This document shows, piece after piece, positions 46,182-55,339 of a stretch of 64,000 bases of DNA. Location: assembly GCA_903859815.1 (NCBI GenBank), contig CAIOOA010000299.1:1-64000 (forward strand), read 5' to 3'. The notes below the pieces were generated by a model. The model was not told the origin of the DNA, did no database searches, and worked only from the letters and a program-made list of their open reading frames with translations. The number at the start of each line of letters is the position of its first letter. The first letter of the stretch is position 1. This DNA comes from an uncultured Methylococcaceae bacterium (GTDB taxonomy: Bacteria > Pseudomonadota > Gammaproteobacteria > Methylococcales > Methylococcaceae). The position numbers and the translations under genes were made by a program.

Positions 46182-47846
46182 ATGAGCGAAAGCTTTGAAG
46201 ATTTATTAAATGAAAGTTTTGCCAAGTCCGAAATGCGTCCTGGCAGCGTATTGTCGGCCACGGTACTGGAAATTACCCAAGAATATGTCGTCGTCAACGC
46301 CGGGCTTAAATCCGAAGGCGTGGTTCCGAAATGGCAGTTCCTAAGCCCTGAAGGCGAATTGGAAGTCCAAATTGGCGACGAAGTGGAAGTCACCCTCGAC
46401 ATGCTGGAAGACGGCATGGGCAACACCTTGCTCAACCGTGACAAGGCCAAGAAGCAAAAAGCTTGGGGTGATTTGGAAAAAGCCAACGAGATCAACGAGA
46501 CCGTCGTTGGACGCATCACTGGCAAGGTGCGCGGCGGATTTACCGTTTCGATTGGCGCCCTGCGTGCGTTCCTGCCGGGTTCCTTGGTGGATGTCCGTCC
46601 AGTGCGTGACACTGCCTTCTTGGAAAACAGGGATCTTGAATTCAAGGTCATCAAGATCGACCAGAAGCGCAACAATGTCGTTTTGTCCCGCCGTGCCGTT
46701 GTGGAATCTGAATACAGTGCGGAAAAAGAAGCCTTGCTGGAAAGTTTGCAAGAAGGTGCGATTGTGACGGGCGTGGTCAAGAACCTAACCGATTACGGCG
46801 CATTCATTGATTTGGGCGGCATCGACGGATTGTTGCATATTACTGACATGGCTTGGAAGCGTGTGCGCCATCCTTCTGAAACGGTACAAATCGGTCAAGA
46901 AATTCAAGTCAAGGTTCTCAAATACGACCAAGAAAAGAACCGCGTATCATTGGGACTGAAGCAATTGGGCGAAGACCCATGGCTGAACATTGCCCGCCGT
47001 TACCCCGCCAACACTCGTTTGTTCGGCAAGGTCAGCAACCTGACCGACTACGGCTGCTTTGTAGAACTCGAAGAAGGCGTGGAAGGCTTGGTGCATGTGT
47101 CAGAAATGGATTGGACCAACAAGAACGTCAACCCCGCCAAAGTCGTGCAATTGGGCGAGGAAGTCGAAGTCATGGTTTTGGACATCGACGAAGATCGCCG
47201 CCGCATCTCCTTGGGCATGAAGCAGTGCAAACCCAATCCTTGGGAAGAATTTGCCTCCTTGCATAAGAAGGGCGATAAAATATCGGGCAACATCAAATCA
47301 ATCACCGATTTCGGCATTTTCATCGGCTTGGAAGGCGGCATTGACGGCTTGGTGCATTTGTCCGACATTTCGTGGACGACCACCGGAGAAGATTCAATCC
47401 GCAACTACAAGAAGGGCGATGAAGTCGAAACCGTCATCTTGGCGATTGATCCTGAACGTGAGCGGATTTCCTTGGGGGTCAAACAACTCGAACAAGACCC
47501 GTTCCAGAACTGGTTGGCAGGACACGACAAGGGTGCCATCATCAAGGGCGTGGTCAAAGAAGTCGATGCCAAAGGCGCTGTCATTCTGCTTGCCGACAGC
47601 GTGGAAGGATATTTGCGGGCTTCGGAAATTTCCCGCGACCGTCTGGAAGATGCCCGCACTCAATTGAGTGTTGGTGACGAAGTGGAAGCCAAGTTCATTG
47701 GCGTGGACAAAAAGAGCAAATCCATTTCGCTTTCAATCAAGGCGAAAGACCAAGAAGAAGAGCATGCGGCAATTAAGGATTATGCCCATCAGCAACCGAG
47801 CACCCCGACATTGGGTGATCTGTTCAAGGAACAGATGGAGAAATAA
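46182..47846 (+). CDS. rpsA: 30S ribosomal protein S1
   Basis: The product is 554 residues with six S1 (OB-fold) repeats; the repeated cores such as [40 protein letters not shown] and [20 protein letters not shown] are plain. It binds mRNA leaders and the 30S subunit through domains 1-2. The 107-base leader upstream may hold the autoregulatory site known in E. coli, but I cannot define it. Confidence 0.98.
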   Translation: MSESFEDLLNESFAKSEMRPGSVLSATVLEITQEYVVVNAGLKSEGVVPKWQFLSPEGELEVQIGDEVEVTLDMLEDGMGNTLLNRDKAKKQKAWGDLEKANEINETVVGRITGKVRGGFTVSIGALRAFLPGSLVDVRPVRDTAFLENRDLEFKVIKIDQKRNNVVLSRRAVVESEYSAEKEALLESLQEGAIVTGVVKNLTDYGAFIDLGGIDGLLHITDMAWKRVRHPSETVQIGQEIQVKVLKYDQEKNRVSLGLKQLGEDPWLNIARRYPANTRLFGKVSNLTDYGCFVELEEGVEGLVHVSEMDWTNKNVNPAKVVQLGEEVEVMVLDIDEDRRRISLGMKQCKPNPWEEFASLHKKGDKISGNIKSITDFGIFIGLEGGIDGLVHLSDISWTTTGEDSIRNYKKGDEVETVILAIDPERERISLGVKQLEQDPFQNWLAGHDKGAIIKGVVKEVDAKGAVILLADSVEGYLRASEISRDRLEDARTQLSVGDEVEAKFIGVDKKSKSISLSIKAKDQEEEHAAIKDYAHQQPSTPTLGDLFKEQMEK

Positions 47847-47862
47847 ACTTCTGTGTGGCCTA

Positions 47863-47898
47863 AGACGGGGGGCTTCGCCGCCCTCCGGCTTTTTTTTA
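47863..47898 (+). terminator. Intrinsic terminator/attenuator between rpsA and ihfB
   Basis: GGGGGGCTTCGCCGCCCTCC folds into a GC-rich hairpin (GGC-TTC-GCC tip), followed by GGCTTTTTTTT. It ends only two bases before the ihfB ATG, so ihfB and lapB are read mainly by readthrough or from another promoter. Confidence 0.65.
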
Positions 47899-47900
47899 AG

Positions 47901-48215
47901 ATGGATGTAAAGGTGACTAAGTCTGAATTAATCGAAATACTATCAAAAAGGTTCCACTATCTACCGCAAGGTGATGTGGAGGCGGCAGTCAAATCTGTGC
48001 TTGAGCAAATGAGCAATGCACTCTCTGGCGGCGAAAGAATTGAGATACGTGGGTTTGGAAGTTTTTCCTTGCATTATCGACCCCCAAGGGTTGGGCGCAA
48101 CCCCAAAACGGGTGATGCGGTGGAACTGACTTCCAAATATGTGCCTCATTTCAAGCCAGGCAAAGAACTCAGGGACAGGGTCAATCCTTCAGGCGATAAC
48201 GCTTTCGACGACTGA
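47901..48215 (+). CDS. ihfB: Integration host factor subunit beta
   Basis: The product is 104 residues from the ATG at 47901 ([17 protein letters not shown]). [20 protein letters not shown] and [20 protein letters not shown] are the DNA-bending beta-arm and flanks; GKELRDRVN follows. It pairs with IhfA to bend DNA. A 16-codon upstream extension would read through the terminator and is rejected. Confidence 0.96.
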   Translation: MDVKVTKSELIEILSKRFHYLPQGDVEAAVKSVLEQMSNALSGGERIEIRGFGSFSLHYRPPRVGRNPKTGDAVELTSKYVPHFKPGKELRDRVNPSGDNAFDD

Positions 48216-49372
48216 TGGAGGATTGGTTATTTCTGTTGCTGCCTGTCGCCGCTGCATCCGGATGGTTCGCCGCCAAACGGCACTATGCTCGGAAATACCT
48301 AATAGAACACACCCATTCACTCAGGAAAGCCTATTGCCGGGGTCTGAATTATCTGCTCAGTGAAAAAACCGACAAGGCAATTGAGGCATTTGTCGATTTA
48401 TTGACCAATGACTTCGAAACCGTGGAAACTCACATCGCTTTGGGTAATTTGTTCCGGCGGCGAGGTGAAATCGAAAAAGCCATTGAAATTCATGAGAATC
48501 TAATTGGCAGGGTCGATTTAAACCAACAGCAACAGGAAAGTGCGCAATTTGAATTGGGCACTGATTACATGCGGGCGGGCTTGTTCGACCGGGCGGAGAG
48601 CATATTCCAAAATTTGGTTGACCATGAAAACTCCCGCCTAGGTGCCTTGCAACAGTTGCTGGATATTTATCAACACGAGCAGGAATGGGCCAAGGCGATG
48701 GTTTGCACCCGTAAATTGCATAATTTGGGCAAACCACCTAAACGGGGGGAAACGGCTGCACATTTCCTCTGTGAATTGGCCGAGGAAACCCTTTCCACTG
48801 ACGATGATAGGACCGCCCGGCATTGGTTGGAAGAAGCTTTGCGGGATGATCCCCGCTGCGCGAGGGCAAGCTTGTTAATGGCAAAGTTGGAAATGCGCGA
48901 AGGCCGGTTTGAGGAGGCACTGCAATTCCTGAAGCGTGTGGAGTCGCAAAACGTCGGCATCGTCCAAGAAATCATCGAACCCTTACGCATTTGTCATGAT
49001 CGATTGGAGAAGCCTTCAGGTGAGTTGATTGGCTATCTAGGCTATTTGTACGAAACTTATGGCATAGAATCTGCCGCATTGGCTTTGGCTGAAAGAATCC
49101 GGTCAGAGCAAGGGCCGATCAAGGCAATCGAACACATGTTACGGGTTTTGGAAAGCCTACCCACACCCAAGTCGCTTAACACGCTGACAGGATTTCTGTT
49201 GGAGGAAGGAGTGGAAACGCAAAGGGAAGCATTGATACGCTTAGATAGGGCTTTGGATCGCATGAATTCCAACGCTCCTCGCTATACTTGCGCACATTGT
49301 GGATTCAGCGGTAGCGAATTACACTGGCGTTGCCCTTCTTGCCGTCACTGGGAATCAATCAAGCCATCATGA
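48215..49372 (+). CDS. lapB: Lipopolysaccharide assembly protein B (YciM)
   Basis: The product is 385 residues. An N-terminal membrane anchor (WLFLLLPVAAASGWFAAKR) is followed by TPR repeats (about 45-340) and a C-terminal rubredoxin-like knuckle CAHCGFSGSELHWRCPSC with two CxxC pairs. LapB guides FtsH-dependent LpxC turnover. The ATG overlaps the ihfB stop (TGATG). The small partner gene lapA, usual between ihfB and lapB, is absent. Confidence 0.94.
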   Translation: MEDWLFLLLPVAAASGWFAAKRHYARKYLIEHTHSLRKAYCRGLNYLLSEKTDKAIEAFVDLLTNDFETVETHIALGNLFRRRGEIEKAIEIHENLIGRVDLNQQQQESAQFELGTDYMRAGLFDRAESIFQNLVDHENSRLGALQQLLDIYQHEQEWAKAMVCTRKLHNLGKPPKRGETAAHFLCELAEETLSTDDDRTARHWLEEALRDDPRCARASLLMAKLEMREGRFEEALQFLKRVESQNVGIVQEIIEPLRICHDRLEKPSGELIGYLGYLYETYGIESAALALAERIRSEQGPIKAIEHMLRVLESLPTPKSLNTLTGFLLEEGVETQREALIRLDRALDRMNSNAPRYTCAHCGFSGSELHWRCPSCRHWESIKPS

Positions 49373-49815
49373 CCGACACTCAGCATTTACTAAATCGATT
49401 GGAAAGCCTGTTGGCGGAAGGGATGTCCGCCGAGGGTGAAAATCTGGAGGCAAAGCTCCGCAAGCTTGGCAATGATGATTTGCCTGACGATTTGCGTGAG
49501 TTGCTGCAAAATCTAATTCAAGGACATGCCGGGGGCGATGCGAATGAAAAAGATCCATTGGAGTTCGCGTTTCAATGTGGGCAAGCCTACGAGCGCCTCG
49601 AAAGCCTAGTGCATAGTCGGCTGGCAGCCAATATCGCCTACCATTCGCCTGACGGAACCCCGCCGATGGAATTGGAAAGAAAGGATTTTGACACGCTGGC
49701 CCGTTTTATCACCCTTCGAAACCAAGTGCTAAAGACCATTGCAGATTACACCTTAAAATTTTTGTTGGTTTCGGTTGTTTTACTTGCCATTGGCTTGGCG
49801 CTAGGCTTGATATAG
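49369..49815 (+). CDS. Hypothetical tail-anchored membrane protein
   Basis: The product is 148 residues from the ATG at 49369, which overlaps the lapB stop by four bases, so it is likely co-translated. It has an acidic helical N-terminal part (HLLNRLESLLAEGMSAEGE) and one C-terminal transmembrane helix (FLLVSVVLLAIGLALGLI). No family recognised; coupling to lapB suggests an envelope function. Confidence 0.7.
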   Translation: MTDTQHLLNRLESLLAEGMSAEGENLEAKLRKLGNDDLPDDLRELLQNLIQGHAGGDANEKDPLEFAFQCGQAYERLESLVHSRLAANIAYHSPDGTPPMELERKDFDTLARFITLRNQVLKTIADYTLKFLLVSVVLLAIGLALGLI

Positions 49816-49924
49816 TTGGCCGATACTTGCTTAGTTGAATGCTTCGAAGGCAAAATCAACTCCCTTCACTATTCTGCATAGTTTCAGTTCAATGAATATG
49901 TTATGCGCAACTGTCGAATTTAGG

Positions 49925-50251
49925 ATGAAATACCTCATTGTTTTTGCGCTTCCTTTGGCTTTGTTGCTCACAGGTTGTGCCGATTTGCCAACTTACACTG
50001 ATCCTTCGACCGACCCAAAACAACGTCCGATGGCGTTTCATGACACCCGCCTCCAATATGCATTGGTGACCGGCGAAGATCAAACCCTAGTGGAGAATTT
50101 CGACATGAGGTTGCCGCCTTCCATGGCTGAACGCATTGTAGCAGGCGTGGCCTTACCGTTCACCGCCGCGCTCGAAACGATCTATTGGCCGGTTTCCACT
50201 GGCATTAAAGCTTTGGCTCCGGTTGCGGATTACCCTAAATCAGCCAAGTAA
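49925..50251 (+). CDS. Small lipoprotein of unknown function
   Basis: The product is 108 residues from the ATG at 49925 (MKYLIVFALPLALLLTGC) with a clear lipobox LLTGC. The mature part has no repeat or known motif apart from PSMAERIVAGVALPFTAALE, possibly amphipathic. The last 12 bases overlap the convergent glutathione peroxidase gene. Confidence 0.7.
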   Translation: MKYLIVFALPLALLLTGCADLPTYTDPSTDPKQRPMAFHDTRLQYALVTGEDQTLVENFDMRLPPSMAERIVAGVALPFTAALETIYWPVSTGIKALAPVADYPKSAK

Positions 50252-50728
50252 GCTTTTAATCACCTGTTCAATTTTTTCGGGTTTTTCATTGGAACCAAAT
50301 CGACGGACAGGCTGACCTTGCTGATCGATCAAAAATTTTGTGAAATTCCATTTGATGGATCGGGTTCCCAAAATGCCTGGCAAAGACTGGGTCAGATAGG
50401 CAAACAAAGGATGCGCGCCGGGCCCATTGACTTCCACCTTTTCCGACAGAGGAAAGCTTACGCCAAAATTTTTCCTGCAAAATGCACCGATTTGCTCCGC
50501 ATCCCCCGGTTCCTGTCCGCCAAACTGGTTACAGGGAAAACCAAGCACCACCAAACCCCTTTCCCGATAAGCTTGATAAAGCCTTTCCAGTCCTTCATAT
50601 TGGGGGGTAAACCCACATTGGCTGGCGGTATTGACAATCAACAGCAGTTTGCCTTTGAATTGTGATAAATCCATTTCTTTGCCATCTAATGTCTTGGTTT
50701 TGAATGAGTAAATATTAAGCTGGGTCAT
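50240..50728 (-). CDS. Glutathione peroxidase family protein (Cys type)
   Basis: The product is 162 residues. NTASQCGFTPQYEGLERLY has the peroxidatic Cys in place of selenocysteine; FPCNQFGGQEPG supplies the Gln and a second Cys, and IKWNFTKFLID the Trp/Asn of the catalytic tetrad. It reduces hydroperoxides using glutathione or, more often in bacteria, thioredoxin. Confidence 0.94.
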   Translation of the reverse strand: MTQLNIYSFKTKTLDGKEMDLSQFKGKLLLIVNTASQCGFTPQYEGLERLYQAYRERGLVVLGFPCNQFGGQEPGDAEQIGAFCRKNFGVSFPLSEKVEVNGPGAHPLFAYLTQSLPGILGTRSIKWNFTKFLIDQQGQPVRRFGSNEKPEKIEQVIKSLLG

Positions 50729-50810
50729 AGTGAGTTCGCAGAATGTTGAAAATCAAAAATTTAAGTTCTCTTGCCTATACACATCGCACTTTCATCAATT
50801 GGTTTAGACA

Positions 50811-52589
50811 ATGATTATATCCGACACTCCACTGGATCGTCAGTTCGCCAACTTCATGCGTCGCTTTGACCCCGGCATGGAGGTCGCCGTGGAATGGGCT
50901 GCCTACTTGGTCAGTCATGCAGTCGGTGATGGCCATGTATGCCTAGAAATACGCCATTGGGCGGGGCGGGAAATTGAACCGGGACAACGATTGCCAACCG
51001 AAAAAGTGTGGACGGAAATGTTGCTTGCCAGTGCCGTCGTGGGTGGGCCTCATGAATTCAAGCCCATGATTATAGAGGGTGGAAGGCTTTATCTGGCACG
51101 TTATTGGCAATATGAAAAGCAACTGGCTCAAGGACTGTTGGCTAGGGCGGGTCAAATTTGCGAAGACATTGATTTGGCAAAGCTGACTGCCGATTTGAAT
51201 CGTTTGTTTGCCCATAATGCGAATTTAAAGCCTGACTGGCAGAAGACTGCGGCGGCAGTGGCCCTGCTAAGGCGGTTCTGCGTGATATCAGGCGGACCCG
51301 GAACCGGGAAAACCTCCACGGTGGTTCGCATCCTGGCCGCATTGCAATCACAAGCCAATGGAACTTTGCGGATAGCATTGGCTGCCCCCACTGGCAAAGC
51401 CGCTGCCAGAATGCAGGATGCCATACGCATGCAAAAGCGGCAGTTGAATATGCCGGATGAAATTATCCAGACGATACCCGAAACCGCTTCCACCTTGCAT
51501 AGGTTGTTGGGAAGCAAGCCGGATTCGGTAAATTTTCGCCATAACCGCGAAAACCCATTAATGGCTGATGTCGTCGTCGTGGACGAGGCATCCATGATTG
51601 ATTTGGCACTATTGGCAAAATTGGTGGACGCATTGCCGAGCCATTCGCGATTGATTTTATTGGGTGACAAAGACCAGCTCGCAGCCGTCGAAGCTGGTTC
51701 AGTGTTTGGTGACATTTGCCTCGGGCAGGGATACAGCCGGTCATTTTGTGAACGATTGAGTGAAGTCGCGGGTGTCAATTTGCAAGATAGTGGCGATTCG
51801 ATTCCTGATCTCAGTAATTGCATCGCCCTGTTACACCATAGCCATCGATTTGGCGGAAATAGTGGCATCGGCGAATTGGCGCGGCGTATCAACGCAGCAG
51901 GCGAGGCTTTGCCAGTCATCGAACTGTTGAAGAATGGAAATTTTGACGACATTGCCTGGCGATCTCAGTTTGGCGAGGCTGATGTGTTGGAAAGGATGGA
52001 CCAAGGCTATCAGCCTTTTTTTACAAAGGTGTCGGAGGGTGCAAGCGGGCAGGATGTGCTGTCGGCATTCAACCAATTTCGCATACTCGTCGCGCATCAT
52101 CAAGGCACGACAGGCGCGTTTTCGGTCAATCAAGCCTTTGAAACTTTGTTGCGAGAGCGCCAACGTGTTCCTAGGCATGAACGGTGGTTTCCCGGCAGGG
52201 CGGTGATGGTCACTCGCAATGATTATGGCATGAAGCTATTCAACGGCGATATTGGCATTTGCTTGAGAGTGGATGGGGAATTGCGTGTTTGTTTCGAGGA
52301 TGCCGACAGTCAGTTGCGCACCATTGCCCCTGCCCGCTTGCCAGAGTACGTGCTTAGTTTTGCCATGACGGTTCACAAAAGCCAAGGTTCGGAGTTCGAT
52401 CAAGCGGTATTTCTGCTACCGGAAGCCGTCTCACCGGTGTTAAACCGTCCTTTGGTCTATACCGCCATCACCCGCGCCAAGCATCGCGTCGAAATTTGGG
52501 GTGGGCAAGACGTTTTAACCGATGCAGTTAGTCAATTCCCTGAACGCAGTTCGGGATTGAGAGGGAGGCTGTGGGGGCGATTCAGTTGA
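50811..52589 (+). CDS. recD: Exodeoxyribonuclease V alpha subunit, stand-alone
   Basis: The product is 592 residues (E. coli RecD is 608). Walker A is GGPGTGKTSTVVRI at about 163-176, Walker B VVVDEASMID, motif III LILLGDKDQLAAVE, and the C-terminal VHKSQGSEFDQAVFLLP and YTAITRAKH belong to SF1B RecD. It is the 5'-3' helicase of RecBCD. No recB or recC lies beside it in this window; its upstream neighbour is a divergent gpx gene. Confidence 0.93.
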   Translation: MIISDTPLDRQFANFMRRFDPGMEVAVEWAAYLVSHAVGDGHVCLEIRHWAGREIEPGQRLPTEKVWTEMLLASAVVGGPHEFKPMIIEGGRLYLARYWQYEKQLAQGLLARAGQICEDIDLAKLTADLNRLFAHNANLKPDWQKTAAAVALLRRFCVISGGPGTGKTSTVVRILAALQSQANGTLRIALAAPTGKAAARMQDAIRMQKRQLNMPDEIIQTIPETASTLHRLLGSKPDSVNFRHNRENPLMADVVVVDEASMIDLALLAKLVDALPSHSRLILLGDKDQLAAVEAGSVFGDICLGQGYSRSFCERLSEVAGVNLQDSGDSIPDLSNCIALLHHSHRFGGNSGIGELARRINAAGEALPVIELLKNGNFDDIAWRSQFGEADVLERMDQGYQPFFTKVSEGASGQDVLSAFNQFRILVAHHQGTTGAFSVNQAFETLLRERQRVPRHERWFPGRAVMVTRNDYGMKLFNGDIGICLRVDGELRVCFEDADSQLRTIAPARLPEYVLSFAMTVHKSQGSEFDQAVFLLPEAVSPVLNRPLVYTAITRAKHRVEIWGGQDVLTDAVSQFPERSSGLRGRLWGRFS

Positions 52590-52762
52590 TTTTGGCTCGA
52601 TTGTGTCATATATTTGTAACAAATATTCATATAGATGTTAATTGTTGTCAAAAAGGAAATATATCAACCAAAGAATTTTAGTCGAAACTAGGAGTCATAG
52701 CTATAGATTGAATTGTGAATACCGAAAGACGGAAGTTACATCTTGAATAGGAGGATATCCTT

Positions 52763-53776
52763 ATGCTGATCTTGACACATACTACGCTGGCATCCATCGC
52801 TCACACCGCATGGCTTGGTTTAAGCGCCTCCGAGGTGCGTAGTCTCGCCATTTTATTGGTTTTCGCCCTGTTGTTTGCTTTAGAAGCCTTGGGCGGATGT
52901 CGAAACAATCCACCGAAACAATCAAGGCAGTCTTATCTGACTAACCTAGGCACATTCCTGATGAACGACACTTTAATGTCGTTAATGTCTGTTTCGGCCC
53001 TACTTCTAGTGGCCGAGAACTATGGACATTGGGGCCTTTTGCACGGAATGAAAAATCCTGTGTTAAAAGAAGTGTTAACCTTTCTGGGCTTGGATTTAAC
53101 TTTGTACCTTTGGCATCGGCTAAACCATAGCCGCGATAGCCTGTGGATGTTTCACAAAGTGCATCACAGCGACCCTAGCATGAATGTCAGTACGGCATTC
53201 CGCTTGCATTTTGTTGAAGTCGTGTTGACCGCGATGGTCAAAGCTGGCTTTATCATCCTCATGGGGGTGGACTCGACGGTGGTATTAGCCAATGAGGCAC
53301 TCATTACATTGATGGTGATGTTCCACCATGCCAACATCCGTTTCTCGGGTGAACATTGGTTGGCTAAGCTGATTGTCGTGCCTTACTTGCATCGGGTTCA
53401 CCACTCGACCTTGCGAAAAGAACATGACAATAACTATGGGGCGGTGTTCTCCTTCTGGGATCGGTTTTTCGGTAGTTTTGCGGAAACCGAACCGAAGAAG
53501 ATAGGCATCGAATCGGTTCCCGGCCTTGGGATTTTGGAACTGGTTAGGTATGGCTTGAGCACTTCTTGGATGCCGCAATCCAAGCCCATTGCGGCGAATC
53601 CGCAGACGGTTGAGAAAATGATCGCCGAAGCGGCTTATTACCGCTCCAAAGCGCGGGGTTTCGCACCGGGATACGATTATTCCGATTGGCTGGAAGCGGA
53701 AAAGGAAATTACCCATCGCTTAGGGAAGGACAAGAAACGAAGGGCCAATTTCTCATTTTTCTGCTGTAGCCGTTAA
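52763..53776 (+). CDS. Sterol desaturase / fatty acid hydroxylase family protein
   Basis: The product is 337 residues with four or more hydrophobic helices and the diiron His clusters LWHRLNH, FHKVHHS, MVMFHHANIRFSGEHW and HRVHHSTLR. An AGGAGG ribosome site 9 bases upstream fixes the start. It is a membrane-bound lipid hydroxylase or desaturase; the substrate is not readable. Its 3' end overlaps cinA by 24 bases. Confidence 0.92.
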   Translation: MLILTHTTLASIAHTAWLGLSASEVRSLAILLVFALLFALEALGGCRNNPPKQSRQSYLTNLGTFLMNDTLMSLMSVSALLLVAENYGHWGLLHGMKNPVLKEVLTFLGLDLTLYLWHRLNHSRDSLWMFHKVHHSDPSMNVSTAFRLHFVEVVLTAMVKAGFIILMGVDSTVVLANEALITLMVMFHHANIRFSGEHWLAKLIVVPYLHRVHHSTLRKEHDNNYGAVFSFWDRFFGSFAETEPKKIGIESVPGLGILELVRYGLSTSWMPQSKPIAANPQTVEKMIAEAAYYRSKARGFAPGYDYSDWLEAEKEITHRLGKDKKRRANFSFFCCSR

Positions 53777-54919
53777 CGTCCTTTTCAAGGCATCCAAGGC
53801 CAAGTTGGCGGACCATTCCGGGGCAAGCGCGGAATGACCGCCGAAATCGCGTTGGAATTGCTCTTGATAATGAGTCTGCCACAAACCAATGCCGAGTTGA
53901 ATCTTGCTATTTTCTTGTCCAACCACGCAAGCCAAGCCCCAATCTGCTTGGGCTTGGTTTGCGGCCAAACGGGCCAATTCGATGCAATCATTTGTGTGAG
54001 GCACGGGGATGATCGTCCCCCCGACGAATGTTGCCTTGTTTTGTTCTGACGAAGCCAGTTTTCCAGATAAGCGTCCGCCCGTGCCGGCTTCCAACACCCC
54101 CAAGGTTTGCCCTCTTCGATGCAATTCAGCCAGCACCACGCCTTCCAAGGTGTCGGCATCGGCTCCAAAAATCAAGTTACCCAAGCGTTCACGAACCTTT
54201 AATTCTACCGGGGCAATCAATTCATCCGCTTCTGCTTCGCTGTTTGCCGTGGCCGTGATGCGAATTACGACCACACCGGAATGGGCATTCAAGCCGACCG
54301 CAGGGTTTTGCAGCGTTTCCAAATCACCCACCCTTGAATCGATCTGACTTTCTCCTGCCCCTGACACTTTGAGTGAACGGCTTTTGATGATGCCCGATAA
54401 CTTGAAACGTTGGCGTAAAAACGGCAATACCACATGGTCCATCAAATACTCCATCTCGCGGGGAACGCCCGGCAGACATATCGCCACTCGATTATTTTTT
54501 TCAACGATAAAACAAGGGGCAGTGCCTACCGGGTTGGGAATAGGGATTGAGTCTTCAGGGCGGTAGGCTTGTTTGCGATTGTTTTCGGTCATCGTCCGCC
54601 CCCAGCTTCGAAAGCGTTCTTCGATCTGCGCCAGCCATTCTTCGTCAAACATTAATTTTTGACCCGTCGCCAAAGCCATGGCTTCGCGGGTCATGTCATC
54701 CACGGTTGGGCCTAGCCCGCCGGTGGTGATGACGACATCCGAACGGGCCATCCCCTGCCGGATGATGTCGACCAACCTAGTCAAATCATCGCCGACTGTA
54801 GACGTGTAAAACAATGGCAAGCCAATGGTTTGCAGTTTTTTGGCGAGAGTTTTGGAATTGGTGTCGATGATTTCGCCGAGCAGGATTTCACTGCCTATGG
54901 TGATGATTTCGCTATGCAT
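53753..54919 (-). CDS. cinA: CinA-like protein with degenerate C-terminal amidase domain
   Basis: The product is 388 residues. The N-terminal MoaB/COG1058 domain (IITIGSEILLGEIIDTNSKT, TTGGLGPTVDDMTREA, PGVPREMEYLM) is intact and would act on ADP-ribose or molybdopterin-like ligands. The C-terminal PncC-type domain normally has ESCTGG and a YSNxxK segment for nicotinamide-nucleotide deamidation. Here the first box reads EAGTGG, and the second region reads IIPVPHTND, so the nucleophilic Ser and the Tyr/Lys are missing. It is probably catalytically dead there. Confidence 0.9.
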   Translation of the reverse strand: MHSEIITIGSEILLGEIIDTNSKTLAKKLQTIGLPLFYTSTVGDDLTRLVDIIRQGMARSDVVITTGGLGPTVDDMTREAMALATGQKLMFDEEWLAQIEERFRSWGRTMTENNRKQAYRPEDSIPIPNPVGTAPCFIVEKNNRVAICLPGVPREMEYLMDHVVLPFLRQRFKLSGIIKSRSLKVSGAGESQIDSRVGDLETLQNPAVGLNAHSGVVVIRITATANSEAEADELIAPVELKVRERLGNLIFGADADTLEGVVLAELHRRGQTLGVLEAGTGGRLSGKLASSEQNKATFVGGTIIPVPHTNDCIELARLAANQAQADWGLACVVGQENSKIQLGIGLWQTHYQEQFQRDFGGHSALAPEWSANLALDALKRTLTATAEK

Positions 54920-55339
54920 GAGCTTCTTAAATATTTAAATTGTCGATGATTATAAGCGATTTGAAAATTTACGTTTGTAGTGCCGCCTTTAGGCAGCAAT
55001 TCTCATTATGAGGTAAAGAGTTGACACGTAACCCGTCATTCCTGCCGGGAAGCAGGAATCCAGTCACATGGACGTGAAACTTGGGTTTACTCACAGCGCT
55101 TAATCAAACGCTTACGCAGCCGACACGATACCGTCCATGGCACTGGATTCCGGCAGTCCATGCCGGAATGACGGCTTCCACGCCAAAATGAGAATTGCTG
55201 CCTTCAGGCGGAAAAACTATAGAAGACCGGCTAAAGCCGGGACTACGAACAAATCTTTTCTCATAATGCATGAATTGCCAAAATGAGAATTCAGTCAATG
55301 GCTTAGGCTACTTTATTCCAGTCAAGGCTAGGAGTAAAA
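54920..55339. other. Intergenic region with repeat element
   Basis: It contains the 140-bp MITE-like element at 55034-55173. TGCCGCCTTTAGGCAGCAATTCTCATT (about 54980-55007) recurs inverted after the element as AATGAGAATTGCTGCCTTCAGGCGG (about 55187-55212), so the MITE-like element sits inside a larger inverted repeat. A minor inverted pair GACCGGCTAAAGCCGG follows. No gene is supported. Confidence 0.5.
55034..55173. mobile_element. MITE-like element with ~40-bp terminal inverted repeats
   Basis: Left end CGTCATTCCTGCCGGGAAGC then AGGAATCCAGTCACATGGAC; right end, read in reverse, CGTCATTCCGGCATGGACTG then CCGGAATCCAGTGCCATGGA. Each end is itself partly palindromic. There is no coding capacity over 140 bp. 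A second complete copy lies at 58244-58371 and half copies at 57746 and 59157. Confidence 0.75.

Noticed and set aside
46139-46780. 213-codon frame antisense to rpsA
   Set aside because: It is a Ser/Thr-rich shadow of the highly biased rpsA coding strand.
51152-51952. 266-codon frame antisense to recD
   Set aside because: It overlaps the conserved helicase motifs of recD and lacks a ribosome site.
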